DNA from: JAWLFY01 sp964462125
GTDB lineage: Bacteria > Planctomycetota > Planctomycetia > Pirellulales > Pirellulaceae
Assembly (NCBI GenBank): GCA_964462125.1
Contig: CAYWXT010000168.1
Location: 1 to 12,558 of the forward strand
Reading direction: 5' to 3'
Length of the DNA stretch: 12,558 bases
Positions 1-6,908 of this stretch are shown in pieces (position 1 is the stretch's first letter; each line of letters opens with the position of its first letter). The translations under genes and the position numbers were made by a program. The notes beneath the pieces were generated by a model. That model had not been told where the DNA came from. It ran no database searches and saw only the letters and a program-made list of their open reading frames with translations.

Positions 1-141
1 TTCCGAACAAAAGCCAGAACGACGCTTTAATGATTTGCTAGCACTACGGGTAGTGGCAGCAAAAGGCCCATTCAGTTAAATGTAGTCGCCGTCGCTTATG
101 CCCGTGCCATTCGTACCGGACACTTTTTTCCCGCTCCTTGC

Positions 142-1008
142 TCAACGGTCTTGGGATGCTTCGTCTTGCTGGGCAGCGCTCAGCCGTGCGTCGATGCGGC
201 GGGCGACGGTCGTGATCGTGTCGGCGAATTGGTTTCGCGTCGGCGGCTTGACCTGTGGAAGCCGCTCCGCGAGACCGACCATGGCGCGGGGGTTTCTCTC
301 GCTCATCTGCGAAACCTGCGAGATAAACCGGGCGGTCTCGCCGAAATTCTGGTCCGCCGATCGCCCAATCAATCCGCTGAAGGTCCGTGCCACCAGGTCG
401 GCCCCCAGATTGTCGAATTGGATGAAGCAGTCGAGCACGCCGGTCACGGTCGTCCCGCCCCCAGCCGACTCGGCATAGCTGCTCCGCAGGACAAACACCC
501 CCTGGCCGCCGACCGGCGCCGTGACCAGGGCGCCGCTGTAGCTTCCCTTGGCGACGAACACGTGCAGATTCGAATCACCGTACACTAGATCGATCTCGCA
601 TTCGGTGCCGTTACCGTCCTCGGCCTGGAACTGATAGGGACCGACCCGCTCCATCTGGACCTTGGTGATCCCCATCAACTGCCAGATCCCGACGAGCACC
701 TCCGGATTGCGAGAGAGGAACAGGAACATGTCCCGGTCACACTCGATCGCTTGCACCGGGAGCCGGCGATAAATCGTCGGGGAGTTGGTGATGTCGAGGA
801 CCTTCCGCGTTGCCTCGGGGGTCAGCCGCTGCAGCGGCAGCGATTCGACGGCCTCCTGCCGCTGGAGGTACTTGTCGGTGAGCAAGCCGCCCGCGACAGG
901 CCCAGCCACGAGGCCGCGGTTGCCGGCTTCCTTCGCCGCCGCAGCTGGTTCGGTCCCCCTTGCACCCGAGGGCACCACCAGGACTGCCGCGGTGAGCAGA
1001 CCGCGCAT
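142..1008 (-). CDS. Secreted protein of unknown function (288 aa)
   Basis: I do not recognise the family. The ATG at 1008 is preferred because GGAG lies five bases upstream and translation then opens directly with a signal-peptide-like segment: one Arg, then a hydrophobic stretch at residues 4-12, and probable cleavage near ARG-TEP at about residues 16-19. A longer start at 1059 would put 17 polar residues ahead of this segment. The mature part has a short linker rich in Ala and Gly (20-45). A mixed alpha/beta region (about 65-200) follows, containing aromatic and acidic segments such as GPYQFQAEDG and FVAKGSYSGAL. The C-terminal part (200-288) is helical and charged. The order of strands followed by a long C-terminal helix recalls START/SRPBCC lipid-binding folds, but that is a guess. 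It is divergent from pgk, with no shared role evident. The reading frame is intact and confidence in it as a gene is good; confidence in any function is low. Confidence 0.8.
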   Translation of the reverse strand: MRGLLTAAVLVVPSGARGTEPAAAAKEAGNRGLVAGPVAGGLLTDKYLQRQEAVESLPLQRLTPEATRKVLDITNSPTIYRRLPVQAIECDRDMFLFLSRNPEVLVGIWQLMGITKVQMERVGPYQFQAEDGNGTECEIDLVYGDSNLHVFVAKGSYSGALVTAPVGGQGVFVLRSSYAESAGGGTTVTGVLDCFIQFDNLGADLVARTFSGLIGRSADQNFGETARFISQVSQMSERNPRAMVGLAERLPQVKPPTRNQFADTITTVARRIDARLSAAQQDEASQDR

Positions 1009-1179
1009 GATCGCTCCGATTGAGTCCTCCGCCACGAACGTCCCCTCTTTTCGGACCATCGACCCTGACCTCGGGCACTGGACCCAATCTCTCGGCCACC
1101 ACGAAAAAGGTCATCGGCCTGAGCGGCGAGCGGAGTTGAACAAAAGCGTTCCGCGTCGAATCTGCGTCGGACGCCGTAC

Positions 1180-1207
1180 TCGACACTTTCCGAGGATTGC
1201 TGATAAT
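1180..1207 (+). promoter_or_regulatory. Candidate sigma-70-like promoter for pgk
   Basis: TCGACA at 1180-1185 (one mismatch to TTGACA) and GATAAT at 1202-1207 (one mismatch to TATAAT) are separated by 16 bases. Transcription would start near 1214, leaving a leader of about 36 bases before the pgk ATG at 1250. It is the best plus-strand match I found by eye between the divergent genes. Planctomycete promoters are poorly characterised, so this stays a candidate. Confidence 0.4.
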
Positions 1208-1249
1208 CACGGCCACGGAATTCCAACAGAAAACCAGAGAGACCCCCCG

Positions 1250-2437
1250 ATGGCAAAGAAAACGATCGATGAGGTGGACGTCGCCGGCAAGACGGTGTTG
1301 ATGCGGGTCGACTTCAACGTGCCTCTCGACAACCAACAGACGATCACCGACGACCGCCGCATCCGGATGGCGCTGCCGAGCATCCAGAGCGTGACCGACC
1401 GCGGCGGCCGATTGATCCTGATGAGTCATCTCGGCCGCCCCAAGGGGGACGCCGGTGATTCCAAGTTCAGCCTCCGCCCGGCCGCGGCCCGACTCGCCGA
1501 ATTGCTGGGCAAGCCGGTCGCCTTCGCCACCGACACGATCGGCCCTGAGGCGACCCAACAGGCGGGGACGCTGGGCGATGGCGACGTGTTGGTCTTGGAG
1601 AATCTCCGCTTCAACGCGGGAGAAAAGCAAGGGGACGCCGAGTTCGCGGGCAAGCTTGCCGCGATGGCGGATATCTACTGCAACGACGCGTTTGGGACCT
1701 GCCACCGCGAAGATGCGTCAATGGTGGCGGTGCCGCAGGCGATGCAGGGCAAACCGCGGGTTGTGGGATACCTGGTGGCCCGGGAAATCGCATACCTCAG
1801 CGACGCGATCGCCAACCCAAAACGCCCGTTCGTCGCGATCCTCGGCGGCGCCAAGGTCAGCGACAAAATCAACGTGATCAAAAACCTGCTCGGCATCTGT
1901 GACGCCGTGCTAATCGGCGGCGCTATGGCCTACACGTTTTCACTCGCCAAGGGCGGCCAGGTTGGTGGCAGCCTCGTCGAGAAAGACAAGGTCGAGCTGG
2001 CGAAGGAGTTGATCGCCAGCGGTGGTGACAAGCTGCATCTGCCGGTCGACACTCACTGCGGCGATGCGTTCAGCGGCGACTGTAACAAGCAAGTCGTCGC
2101 CGCCGGCGAGATCCCGGATGGCTTCGAAGGGCTCGATATCGGGCCGGAGACTGCGAAACGCTATGCCGCATTGATGGCCAATGCCAAGACCGTGGTTTGG
2201 AACGGGCCGATGGGAGTGTTTGAAATGCCTCCCTTCGATGCCGGGACCAAAGCGGTGGCGCAAGCGATCGCGGGCAGCGACGCGACCAGCATCATCGGGG
2301 GCGGGGACAGTGCTGCGGCGATCGAGCAACTCGGTTTCGCCGACGCCGTCAGTCACGTCAGCACCGGCGGCGGGGCAAGCCTGGCAATGCTGGAAGGGCA
2401 TTGCTTCCCGGCGGTGGACTTGCTCGACGACGCCTAG
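1250..2437 (+). CDS. pgk: Phosphoglycerate kinase
   Basis: Cytosolic glycolytic/gluconeogenic enzyme that transfers phosphate between 1,3-bisphosphoglycerate and ADP, giving 3-phosphoglycerate and ATP. The 395-residue product has the normal bacterial length. Family signatures appear in order: RVDFNVP (19-25) and SHLGRPKG (59-66) of the N-terminal phosphoglycerate-binding domain, LENLRF, and YCNDAFGTCHREDAS. Then come ILGGAKVSDKI and the C-terminal nucleotide-binding segments VVWNGPMGVFE, IGGGDSAAAIE and STGGGASL. The frame stays open to about 785, but the ATG at 1250 gives MAKKTIDEVD, which fits the family N terminus; everything upstream overlaps the divergent gene and its promoter region. 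The Shine-Dalgarno is only AGAGAG, about eight bases away. No other glycolytic gene flanks it. It converges on the hisG group, with 108 bases between the two stop codons. Confidence 0.98.
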   Translation: MAKKTIDEVDVAGKTVLMRVDFNVPLDNQQTITDDRRIRMALPSIQSVTDRGGRLILMSHLGRPKGDAGDSKFSLRPAAARLAELLGKPVAFATDTIGPEATQQAGTLGDGDVLVLENLRFNAGEKQGDAEFAGKLAAMADIYCNDAFGTCHREDASMVAVPQAMQGKPRVVGYLVAREIAYLSDAIANPKRPFVAILGGAKVSDKINVIKNLLGICDAVLIGGAMAYTFSLAKGGQVGGSLVEKDKVELAKELIASGGDKLHLPVDTHCGDAFSGDCNKQVVAAGEIPDGFEGLDIGPETAKRYAALMANAKTVVWNGPMGVFEMPPFDAGTKAVAQAIAGSDATSIIGGGDSAAAIEQLGFADAVSHVSTGGGASLAMLEGHCFPAVDLLDDA

Positions 2438-2545
2438 TAGCGCGGGACGCTAGGATCGACGCGTTGGCTCCAGTCATCGATCCACTGGGCGACGGTTATC
2501 ACGTCGACGTCGATGGCCATATTCGTTTCGTCGGGCATCGGTTCG

Positions 2546-3406
2546 TTACAGCCGGCAATTGTTGAGGGTCATTTCAAAGATCGCTGAGGCGCCGAGCGAT
2601 TTCAGCTGTTCCATGACCTCGACCACTTCCCCGCGGCGGACCATCACCTGGACGCTGCACCACGCATCATCTTCCAGCGAGTTGACCGTGGGAGAGTTGT
2701 ACCCCGGGGCGATTTTTTCTGCCTGGGGCAACGTGGCGCGGGGAATGTTGTATTCGACCAGCGAATAGTCGCGAGCGAGTACCACCCCTTCCAACCGGGC
2801 GACGATCCGGTCGGCTGTCTGCCGATCGCGGCAGCGGCTGTTTTGGACCAACACCGTCTCATAGCTGCCGATTTCCTCCAGGATGTGAAGTCGGTTCGCC
2901 GCCAGCGTGCTACCGGTTTCCACGAGGTCGACGATGGCATCCGCCACCCCCAATTGGATCATCACCTCGACACTGCCAGCGAGCGACACCAGGTGCGCCC
3001 GCGCATTCCGCTCGGCAAGATAACGCTTCGTGACGGAGGGAAAGCTGGTGGCGACCCGTTTTCCATCGAGGTCGCCGACGGCCCGGATCGTCGATTCGTC
3101 GGGAACACAAAACGCCAATCGGCAGCGACCGACGCCGAAGTTCATTCGAACGTTCACGTCGACCCCAGCCTCTTCCACCAGATCGCCGCCGGTGACACCC
3201 ATGTCGATCGCCCCTTCGGCGCACAGCGTCGGGATGTCATCGGTCCGCAGGAAGATGATCTCGATCGGCAGCCCTCGAACCCGGGCAAACAGCCCCCGAT
3301 TGTGGCGGCGGAAATGCAATCCGGCCTGGCGTAACAGGTCCTCGGCGAGTTCGCTGAGTCGGCCCTTGCTGGGGATGCCGATGCGGAGGTTGTCAGTCAG
3401 TTCCAA
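2546..3406 (-). CDS. hisG: ATP phosphoribosyltransferase, long form
   Basis: Catalyses the first step of histidine synthesis: ATP plus PRPP gives phosphoribosyl-ATP, usually with feedback inhibition by histidine. The 286 residues match the long, hexameric HisG type with its own regulatory domain. RIGIPSKGRL (8-17) opens catalytic domain I. The PRPP-binding stretch DAIVDLVETGST lies at 156-167, and from about 212 the ferredoxin-like HisG-C domain runs to the end (PTVNSLEDDAW, VQVMVRRGEVVEVMEQLKSLGA). The long form does not need the HisZ partner used by short HisG. The only plausible initiator is TTG at 3406, because an in-frame TGA lies 12 bases upstream and no ATG or GTG follows within the conserved start. 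No clear Shine-Dalgarno is visible, so initiation probably depends on ribosomes terminating on hisE, which it overlaps by 14 bases. Confidence 0.96.
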   Translation of the reverse strand: MELTDNLRIGIPSKGRLSELAEDLLRQAGLHFRRHNRGLFARVRGLPIEIIFLRTDDIPTLCAEGAIDMGVTGGDLVEEAGVDVNVRMNFGVGRCRLAFCVPDESTIRAVGDLDGKRVATSFPSVTKRYLAERNARAHLVSLAGSVEVMIQLGVADAIVDLVETGSTLAANRLHILEEIGSYETVLVQNSRCRDRQTADRIVARLEGVVLARDYSLVEYNIPRATLPQAEKIAPGYNSPTVNSLEDDAWCSVQVMVRRGEVVEVMEQLKSLGASAIFEMTLNNCRL

Positions 3407-3767
3407 GGTTCTTGCTCATGTTGGATTCACTTTTTCGGCTTGCCTTCTCAACGAGTCCTGATCTTCCCTCGCGGCGGGCCAGTTCCGCCGCCACTTCGTC
3501 CAGCTCGACCCCCTTCCAGGCCAGCAGCACGAGGGTGTGATACAGCAGATCTCCCGCCTCGTCGATGAAATGCTTTCGCCCGGGGGCTCCCGGTTCCGAA
3601 GCGGCTTCGATCAGTTCGTCCGCCTCCTCACGGATTTTTTCCCCGATCTTCGCTGCGCCGCCATCGAGAAGTTTCGTCGTGTAGGACCCGGGCGGACGTC
3701 CCTCGGCGCGGTCTTGAAGCGTCTGCATCAGTCGGGTGAGCGGGTCGAGCGGATGGGGTTGGGACAT
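3393..3767 (-). CDS. hisE: Phosphoribosyl-ATP pyrophosphatase
   Basis: Second step of histidine synthesis: hydrolyses phosphoribosyl-ATP to phosphoribosyl-AMP and pyrophosphate, in the cytosol. The 124-residue protein is a stand-alone HisE of the all-alpha MazG-like fold. The metal-binding acidic motif is EKIREEADE (43-51), followed by DEAGDLLYH (69-77). SYTTKLLDGG (28-37) matches the substrate-side segment of HisE proteins. The ATG at 3767 gives an N terminus that lines up with family members (LDPLTRLMQTLQDR) and overlaps miaA by 40 bases. A second ATG at 3728 forms TGATG with the miaA stop and would give 111 residues; it is the main alternative start. The tail after about residue 105 (EKASRKSESNMSKNLGTD) is nonconserved-looking and encodes the overlap with hisG. 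Its substrate is the product of the next gene. Confidence 0.95.
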   Translation of the reverse strand: MSQPHPLDPLTRLMQTLQDRAEGRPPGSYTTKLLDGGAAKIGEKIREEADELIEAASEPGAPGRKHFIDEAGDLLYHTLVLLAWKGVELDEVAAELARREGRSGLVEKASRKSESNMSKNLGTD

Positions 3768-4831
3768 GGTTCGGCGACCGGGGGCTCAGCGTGGGTGGCG
3801 GGGAACTGAGATGTTAGACACCCAGCTTCGCTTTGCCAACGCGACCGGTGGAGTTGTTCGGCGATGTCGGAGGCGATTCGGGCGGGGCCAGCGGTTCGAT
3901 GGGATTCCGCGGCGGGGTCAACATCGATCGGGCGGATCTCCCGGAACGAGCGGAACCAGGTTTCCTGGCGGCGGGCCAGTTGCCGGGTGTGGGCCGCCAC
4001 GCTGCGGCGGGCCTCCGCCAGTTCGCCGCCGTGCGCCAGACAATCGAGCACCTCCCGGTAACCGACTGCCTGACGGGCGGTCCTGGACAGCGTCCCGTAA
4101 CGCGCGACCAATCCGCGGACCTCCTCGACCAAGCCTTGTTCGAACATCGACTCGACCCGTCGGTTGATCCGTTCGTGGAGTCGCGGCCGTGGGCAGCGGA
4201 GGGCAAACACCAGGCACTGCTCGGCGGACCGGGCCTGGTCGAACTGGCTCTGCCGATGACTGATCGGCTGGCCGGTTTGATGCGCGAACTCCAGAGCCCG
4301 GATCATCCGCCGCTTGTCACCCGGATCGATGCGGTGGGCGGCCAGCGGATCGACTTGCCGTAGCCTTTCGCGAAGCGTCTCCAATCCGTGCCGCTCGATG
4401 TCCTCCTCCACGCTGCGGCGAAACGTCCAATCGGCCGGGGGGCCTGGATCGAACCCCCGCAAGATGCCCTTGAGGAACAGCGGGGTGCCGCCGACGAAAA
4501 TCGCCATCCGGCCGCGGCGGGTGAGCTCATCGACGAGCCGGTGGGCGGCCCGCAGGTAACGGGCAACACTGAAGTCCTCGGTCGGCGGGACCAGATCGAT
4601 CAGATGGTGGGGGACGAGACGGCGATCGGCCGAAGTTGGCTTCGCCGTCCCAATGTCCATCCCGGTGTAGACCGCGATTGAATCGAGCGACAAGATCTCG
4701 CCGCCGATCTGGCGGGCCAACTCAATCCCGACCTTGCTTTTTCCAGAAGCGGTCGGGCCGGTCAGCACGATCGCTCGCTCAACCAGCGGCGGATAGGCGC
4801 TCTCGGTGGGAATCGATTCGTTTTGACTCAT
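3728..4831 (-). CDS. miaA: tRNA dimethylallyltransferase
   Basis: Transfers the dimethylallyl group from DMAPP to N6 of A37 in tRNAs that read codons starting with U, giving i6A37. The P-loop is GPTASGKS (25-32). The catalytic Asp is in SLDSIAVYTGMDIGTAKPT (Asp50), and the HHLIDLVPPTEDFSVARY segment follows. VGGTPLFLKG (113-122) corresponds to the usual GGTGLY motif, here with Pro and Phe. The C-terminal RQAVGYREVLD and TRQLARRQETWFR motifs are present. The ATG at 4831 has AAAGG just upstream; a GTG at 4855 in the same frame lacks an obvious ribosome site. The 367 residues are long for the family: the last 45 or so (from RSRWQSEAG on) are Pro/Ser-rich and look like an unstructured extension, with the final 40 bases overlapping hisE. 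It is the first gene of an apparent miaA-hisE-hisG transcript and divergent from the acetyltransferase. Confidence 0.96.
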   Translation of the reverse strand: MSQNESIPTESAYPPLVERAIVLTGPTASGKSKVGIELARQIGGEILSLDSIAVYTGMDIGTAKPTSADRRLVPHHLIDLVPPTEDFSVARYLRAAHRLVDELTRRGRMAIFVGGTPLFLKGILRGFDPGPPADWTFRRSVEEDIERHGLETLRERLRQVDPLAAHRIDPGDKRRMIRALEFAHQTGQPISHRQSQFDQARSAEQCLVFALRCPRPRLHERINRRVESMFEQGLVEEVRGLVARYGTLSRTARQAVGYREVLDCLAHGGELAEARRSVAAHTRQLARRQETWFRSFREIRPIDVDPAAESHRTAGPARIASDIAEQLHRSRWQSEAGCLTSQFPATHAEPPVAEPCPNPIRSTRSPD

Positions 4832-4871
4832 GCGACCTTTCAACAGCGGATCCACGTCCGAATTCCGCCAC

Positions 4872-4893
4872 GCGCCGAATCGGCGCTTATAAT
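4872..4893 (+). promoter_or_regulatory. Dyad operator and -10 box between miaA and the acetyltransferase
   Basis: A perfect 7-1-7 inverted repeat, GCGCCGA-A-TCGGCGC (4872-4886), is followed one base later by a perfect TATAAT (4888-4893). The plus-strand -35 region is poor (TTCCGC at 4863-4868, 19 bases from the -10), so an activator, or a repressor sitting across the spacer, is plausible. Transcription would begin near 4900, about 60 bases before the acetyltransferase ATG. On the minus strand TATAAG overlaps the same place and could serve miaA. The site is seen directly; its regulatory role is inferred. Confidence 0.5.
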
Positions 4894-4960
4894 TGAGACT
4901 CTCGGTCCGTTTGTGTTCACCACCGGCAACTGGCCGCCGCGGTTTTCGGCGGAGATCGCG

Positions 4961-5518
4961 ATGGGGATGACTTATTTCAGACGATTTCGGATGGAGTTCA
5001 ACCTGTCCGAGCCGCTACCGGAACCCCCCCCGGTGCCGTCACGCTACGAATTGCTCCCTTACGCGGAGGAATTGATCCGTGAACACGCGGCGGCGAAGTT
5101 CCAAAGTTTTCGCCAGGAACTCGATGCGAACGTGTTCCCCTGCCTCGGCCATCGCGACGGCTGTCTGCGGTTGATGCGCGAGATCGCGGGCAGGACCGGT
5201 TTCGTCCCCGCGGCGACGTGGTTGTTGCGATATCGCGATCCCGCCGACGGATGCTCGCAACCGATCGGCACGATCCAGGGACTGCAGGCAGATGGGTGGG
5301 GCGCGGTACAGAATCTGGGGATCGAGCCCTCGCATCGCGGCCAAGGTTTGGGGACGGTGTTGCTGCGCCAGGCCGCGCGGGGCTTTCGACAGGCCGGGCT
5401 GTCCCGCATGCATCTCGAAGTGACCACCGACAACACCGCCGCGGTACGGCTCTATGAACGGCTCGGATTCCGCCGCACCAACGTCGTCTACAAGGCCGCC
5501 GAAGTCGCCGGAGCGTGA
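4961..5518 (+). CDS. GNAT-family N-acetyltransferase
   Basis: Predicted acetyl-CoA-dependent acyltransferase, substrate unknown. The ATG at 4961 is chosen over the frame's earlier start at 4823 because GGAG (4951-4954) sits six bases before it and the upstream part overlaps miaA and the promoter region; ATG 4967 is a close second. In the 185-residue product, motif A is complete at 116-131 (AVQNLGIEPSHRGQGLG), with the R/Q-x-x-G-x-G pyrophosphate-binding loop. Motif B follows as MHLEVTTDNTAAVRLYERLGF (150-170), with the Asn and the Leu-Tyr pair typical of the fold. Residues 1-60 are family-divergent, with a Pro-rich stretch (18-27) and a helix rich in Glu and Arg. No neighbour points to a substrate: it is divergent from miaA and followed by a long gap. 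Confidence 0.88.
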   Translation: MGMTYFRRFRMEFNLSEPLPEPPPVPSRYELLPYAEELIREHAAAKFQSFRQELDANVFPCLGHRDGCLRLMREIAGRTGFVPAATWLLRYRDPADGCSQPIGTIQGLQADGWGAVQNLGIEPSHRGQGLGTVLLRQAARGFRQAGLSRMHLEVTTDNTAAVRLYERLGFRRTNVVYKAAEVAGA

Positions 5519-5899
5519 GTTCCGTGGTGTTTCGCCGCATTCCAACGCTCCGGGAATTGCAGGTTGACCTCGGGAGGGTGATGATTGTCGCTTCGCGAGC
5601 GTCGTTCGCGTTTTCTGACAGAGCCTAGGATGTACGGAATCCGTGCAAGATGACCCAGTTCCTGTTACCCGTTTCGTCCGAGGCAACTGCATAGGGATCG
5701 CGTCATGGGGACAGCCAAACCGAGCGATGACGCCGTGGGGGATCGGAGACGCCCCGCTTGGGAACGCCGTTTGCTCGGTCAAGAGATCGTCGGACGTCCA
5801 CGAGGCACGTTTGTTTCCAGTCGTGGTGCAATGAACGGGCCCGCCCGCTCCGAACGCTGATCGTCCAACCCGAATGACGACCCTTCACCGAGCCAGCCG
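5519..5899. other. 381-base stretch without a convincing gene
   Basis: Between the acetyltransferase and egtD. It holds one weak terminator-like hairpin near 5594-5614. A GTG-initiated open frame at 5643-5834 gives a 63-residue translation with no recognisable domain or membrane segment, and I do not call it a gene. No tRNA, insertion sequence or clear promoter was recognised, although the egtD promoter must lie here if egtD is not transcribed from further upstream. Confidence 0.6.
5594..5614 (+). terminator. Weak candidate terminator after the acetyltransferase gene
   Basis: CGCGA (5594-5598) pairs with TCGCG (5606-5610) around a seven-base loop, followed directly by TTTT. The stem is only five base pairs and lies about 75 bases past the stop codon, so it may be fortuitous. 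Confidence 0.25.
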
Positions 5900-6868
5900 A
5901 TGAGTCAGGCGATCCACGGCCGTAATGCACCCCGCGATGAGGAGGCACCTCCTCCGACGTTTCATGATGATGTGGTGCACGGACTTTCACAGCATCCCAA
6001 GCAACTCCTTCCGAAGTACTTCTATGACCGGCGCGGATCGGAGCTGTTTGATGCGATCTGCGGCTTGGACGAATACTATCTGACGCGGTGTGAATGGCAG
6101 ATCATGCAGCGCCACGCCGCGGAATTGGCCGCCTCCCTTCCACCGGACGGCGCCTTGATTGAGTTCGGCAGCGGAAGCAGTGTGAAAACCCGCTTGCTAC
6201 TCGATCAGCTTCCTCGCCTGCGGGCTTACGTTCCCGTCGATATCTCCGCGGACCACCTGGCGGCGACCTGCCAGCGGCTGCGTGAACGTTACCCGCAGTT
6301 AACGGTACTGCCGACGGTCGCCGACTTCACCCAACACTGTCGACTGCCGCCGCTGCCGGAACGGATTCCCAAAAGCGTCTATTTTCCCGGATCGACGATC
6401 GGCAATTTCGAGCTCCCAGCCGCCCGTCGCGTTCTGCGCCGGTTCGCGGAGGTGACGCGGCCCGGGGGGCGGCTCTTGATCGGGGTCGACTTGCAGAAAG
6501 ACCGCCGCGTGATTGAAGCTGCCTACAACGATCGACAAGGAGTGACCGCGGCGTTCAACCGAAACCTGCTCGACCGGATCAACCGAGAACTCGGGGCCGA
6601 TTTTCACGTCGCTGATTTCGCTCATGAAGCCCACTACGACGAGGCCGCGAGGCGAATCGAGATGCGGCTGCGTTGCCGGCGATCCCAAACCGTTCATATC
6701 TCGGGCGATGACTTTCACTTCGAATCGGGTGAAGCGATCCACACGGAATCTTCGCACAAGTACTCCCCGCTTGGATTCAATGCACTCGCGAACGCAGCAG
6801 GTTTCAAACTGCGCAAAAGTTGGTTCGATGACCAACGGTATTTCGCGGTGCTGCTGTTCGATTCCTGA
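5900..6868 (+). CDS. egtD: L-histidine N-alpha-methyltransferase (ergothioneine synthesis)
   Basis: SAM-dependent enzyme that trimethylates the alpha-amino group of histidine to hercynine, the first committed step to ergothioneine. At 322 residues it has the normal EgtD length. KYFYDRRGSELFDAI (39-53) and DEYYLTRCE (57-65) form the substrate cap. IEFGSGSSVKTRLLL (87-101) and YVPVDIS (110-116) are the SAM-binding loop and strand 2, and FPGSTIGNF (162-170) follows. Residues matching the histidine-binding set known from mycobacterial EgtD are all present: Asn169 (N166), Tyr209 in AAYND (Y206), and Glu283 and Ser285 in IHTESSHKY (E282, S284). This supports true EgtD rather than a related methyltransferase. 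The ATG at 5900 has only a weak upstream GAG. egtB follows 40 bases downstream on the same strand, so the two are probably cotranscribed. There is no methyltransferase-sulfoxide synthase fusion. Confidence 0.96.
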   Translation: MSQAIHGRNAPRDEEAPPPTFHDDVVHGLSQHPKQLLPKYFYDRRGSELFDAICGLDEYYLTRCEWQIMQRHAAELAASLPPDGALIEFGSGSSVKTRLLLDQLPRLRAYVPVDISADHLAATCQRLRERYPQLTVLPTVADFTQHCRLPPLPERIPKSVYFPGSTIGNFELPAARRVLRRFAEVTRPGGRLLIGVDLQKDRRVIEAAYNDRQGVTAAFNRNLLDRINRELGADFHVADFAHEAHYDEAARRIEMRLRCRRSQTVHISGDDFHFESGEAIHTESSHKYSPLGFNALANAAGFKLRKSWFDDQRYFAVLLFDS

Positions 6869-6908
6869 CGATGGCTCATCCCTTTCCGCAGTCACTCGGA
6901 GAACGCGC

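Noticed and set aside
42..55. Perfect short dyad CACTAC-GG-GTAGTG near the left edge
   Set aside because: Too short and without T-run or gene context to assign a role; could be part of something outside the window.
2..79. Possible C-terminal end of a plus-strand gene entering from the left edge
   Set aside because: The 25 codons have only about one third G or C at third positions by hand count, against about three quarters expected here, and the peptide is not recognisable.
104..129. Hairpin GTGCC...GGACAC followed by six T, as terminator or REP-like element
   Set aside because: The stem is five base pairs with a bulge, no plus-strand gene clearly ends before it, and no second copy was found in the window to support a repeat.
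785..1249. Upstream in-frame extension of the pgk reading frame
   Set aside because: It runs antisense through the divergent secreted-protein gene and the promoter region, and phosphoglycerate kinases start at the MAKKTIDEVD-like position.
5643..5834. 63-codon GTG-initiated frame in the acetyltransferase-egtD gap
   Set aside because: No domain, signal or membrane segment, no clear ribosome site, and an overlapping antisense frame of similar quality.
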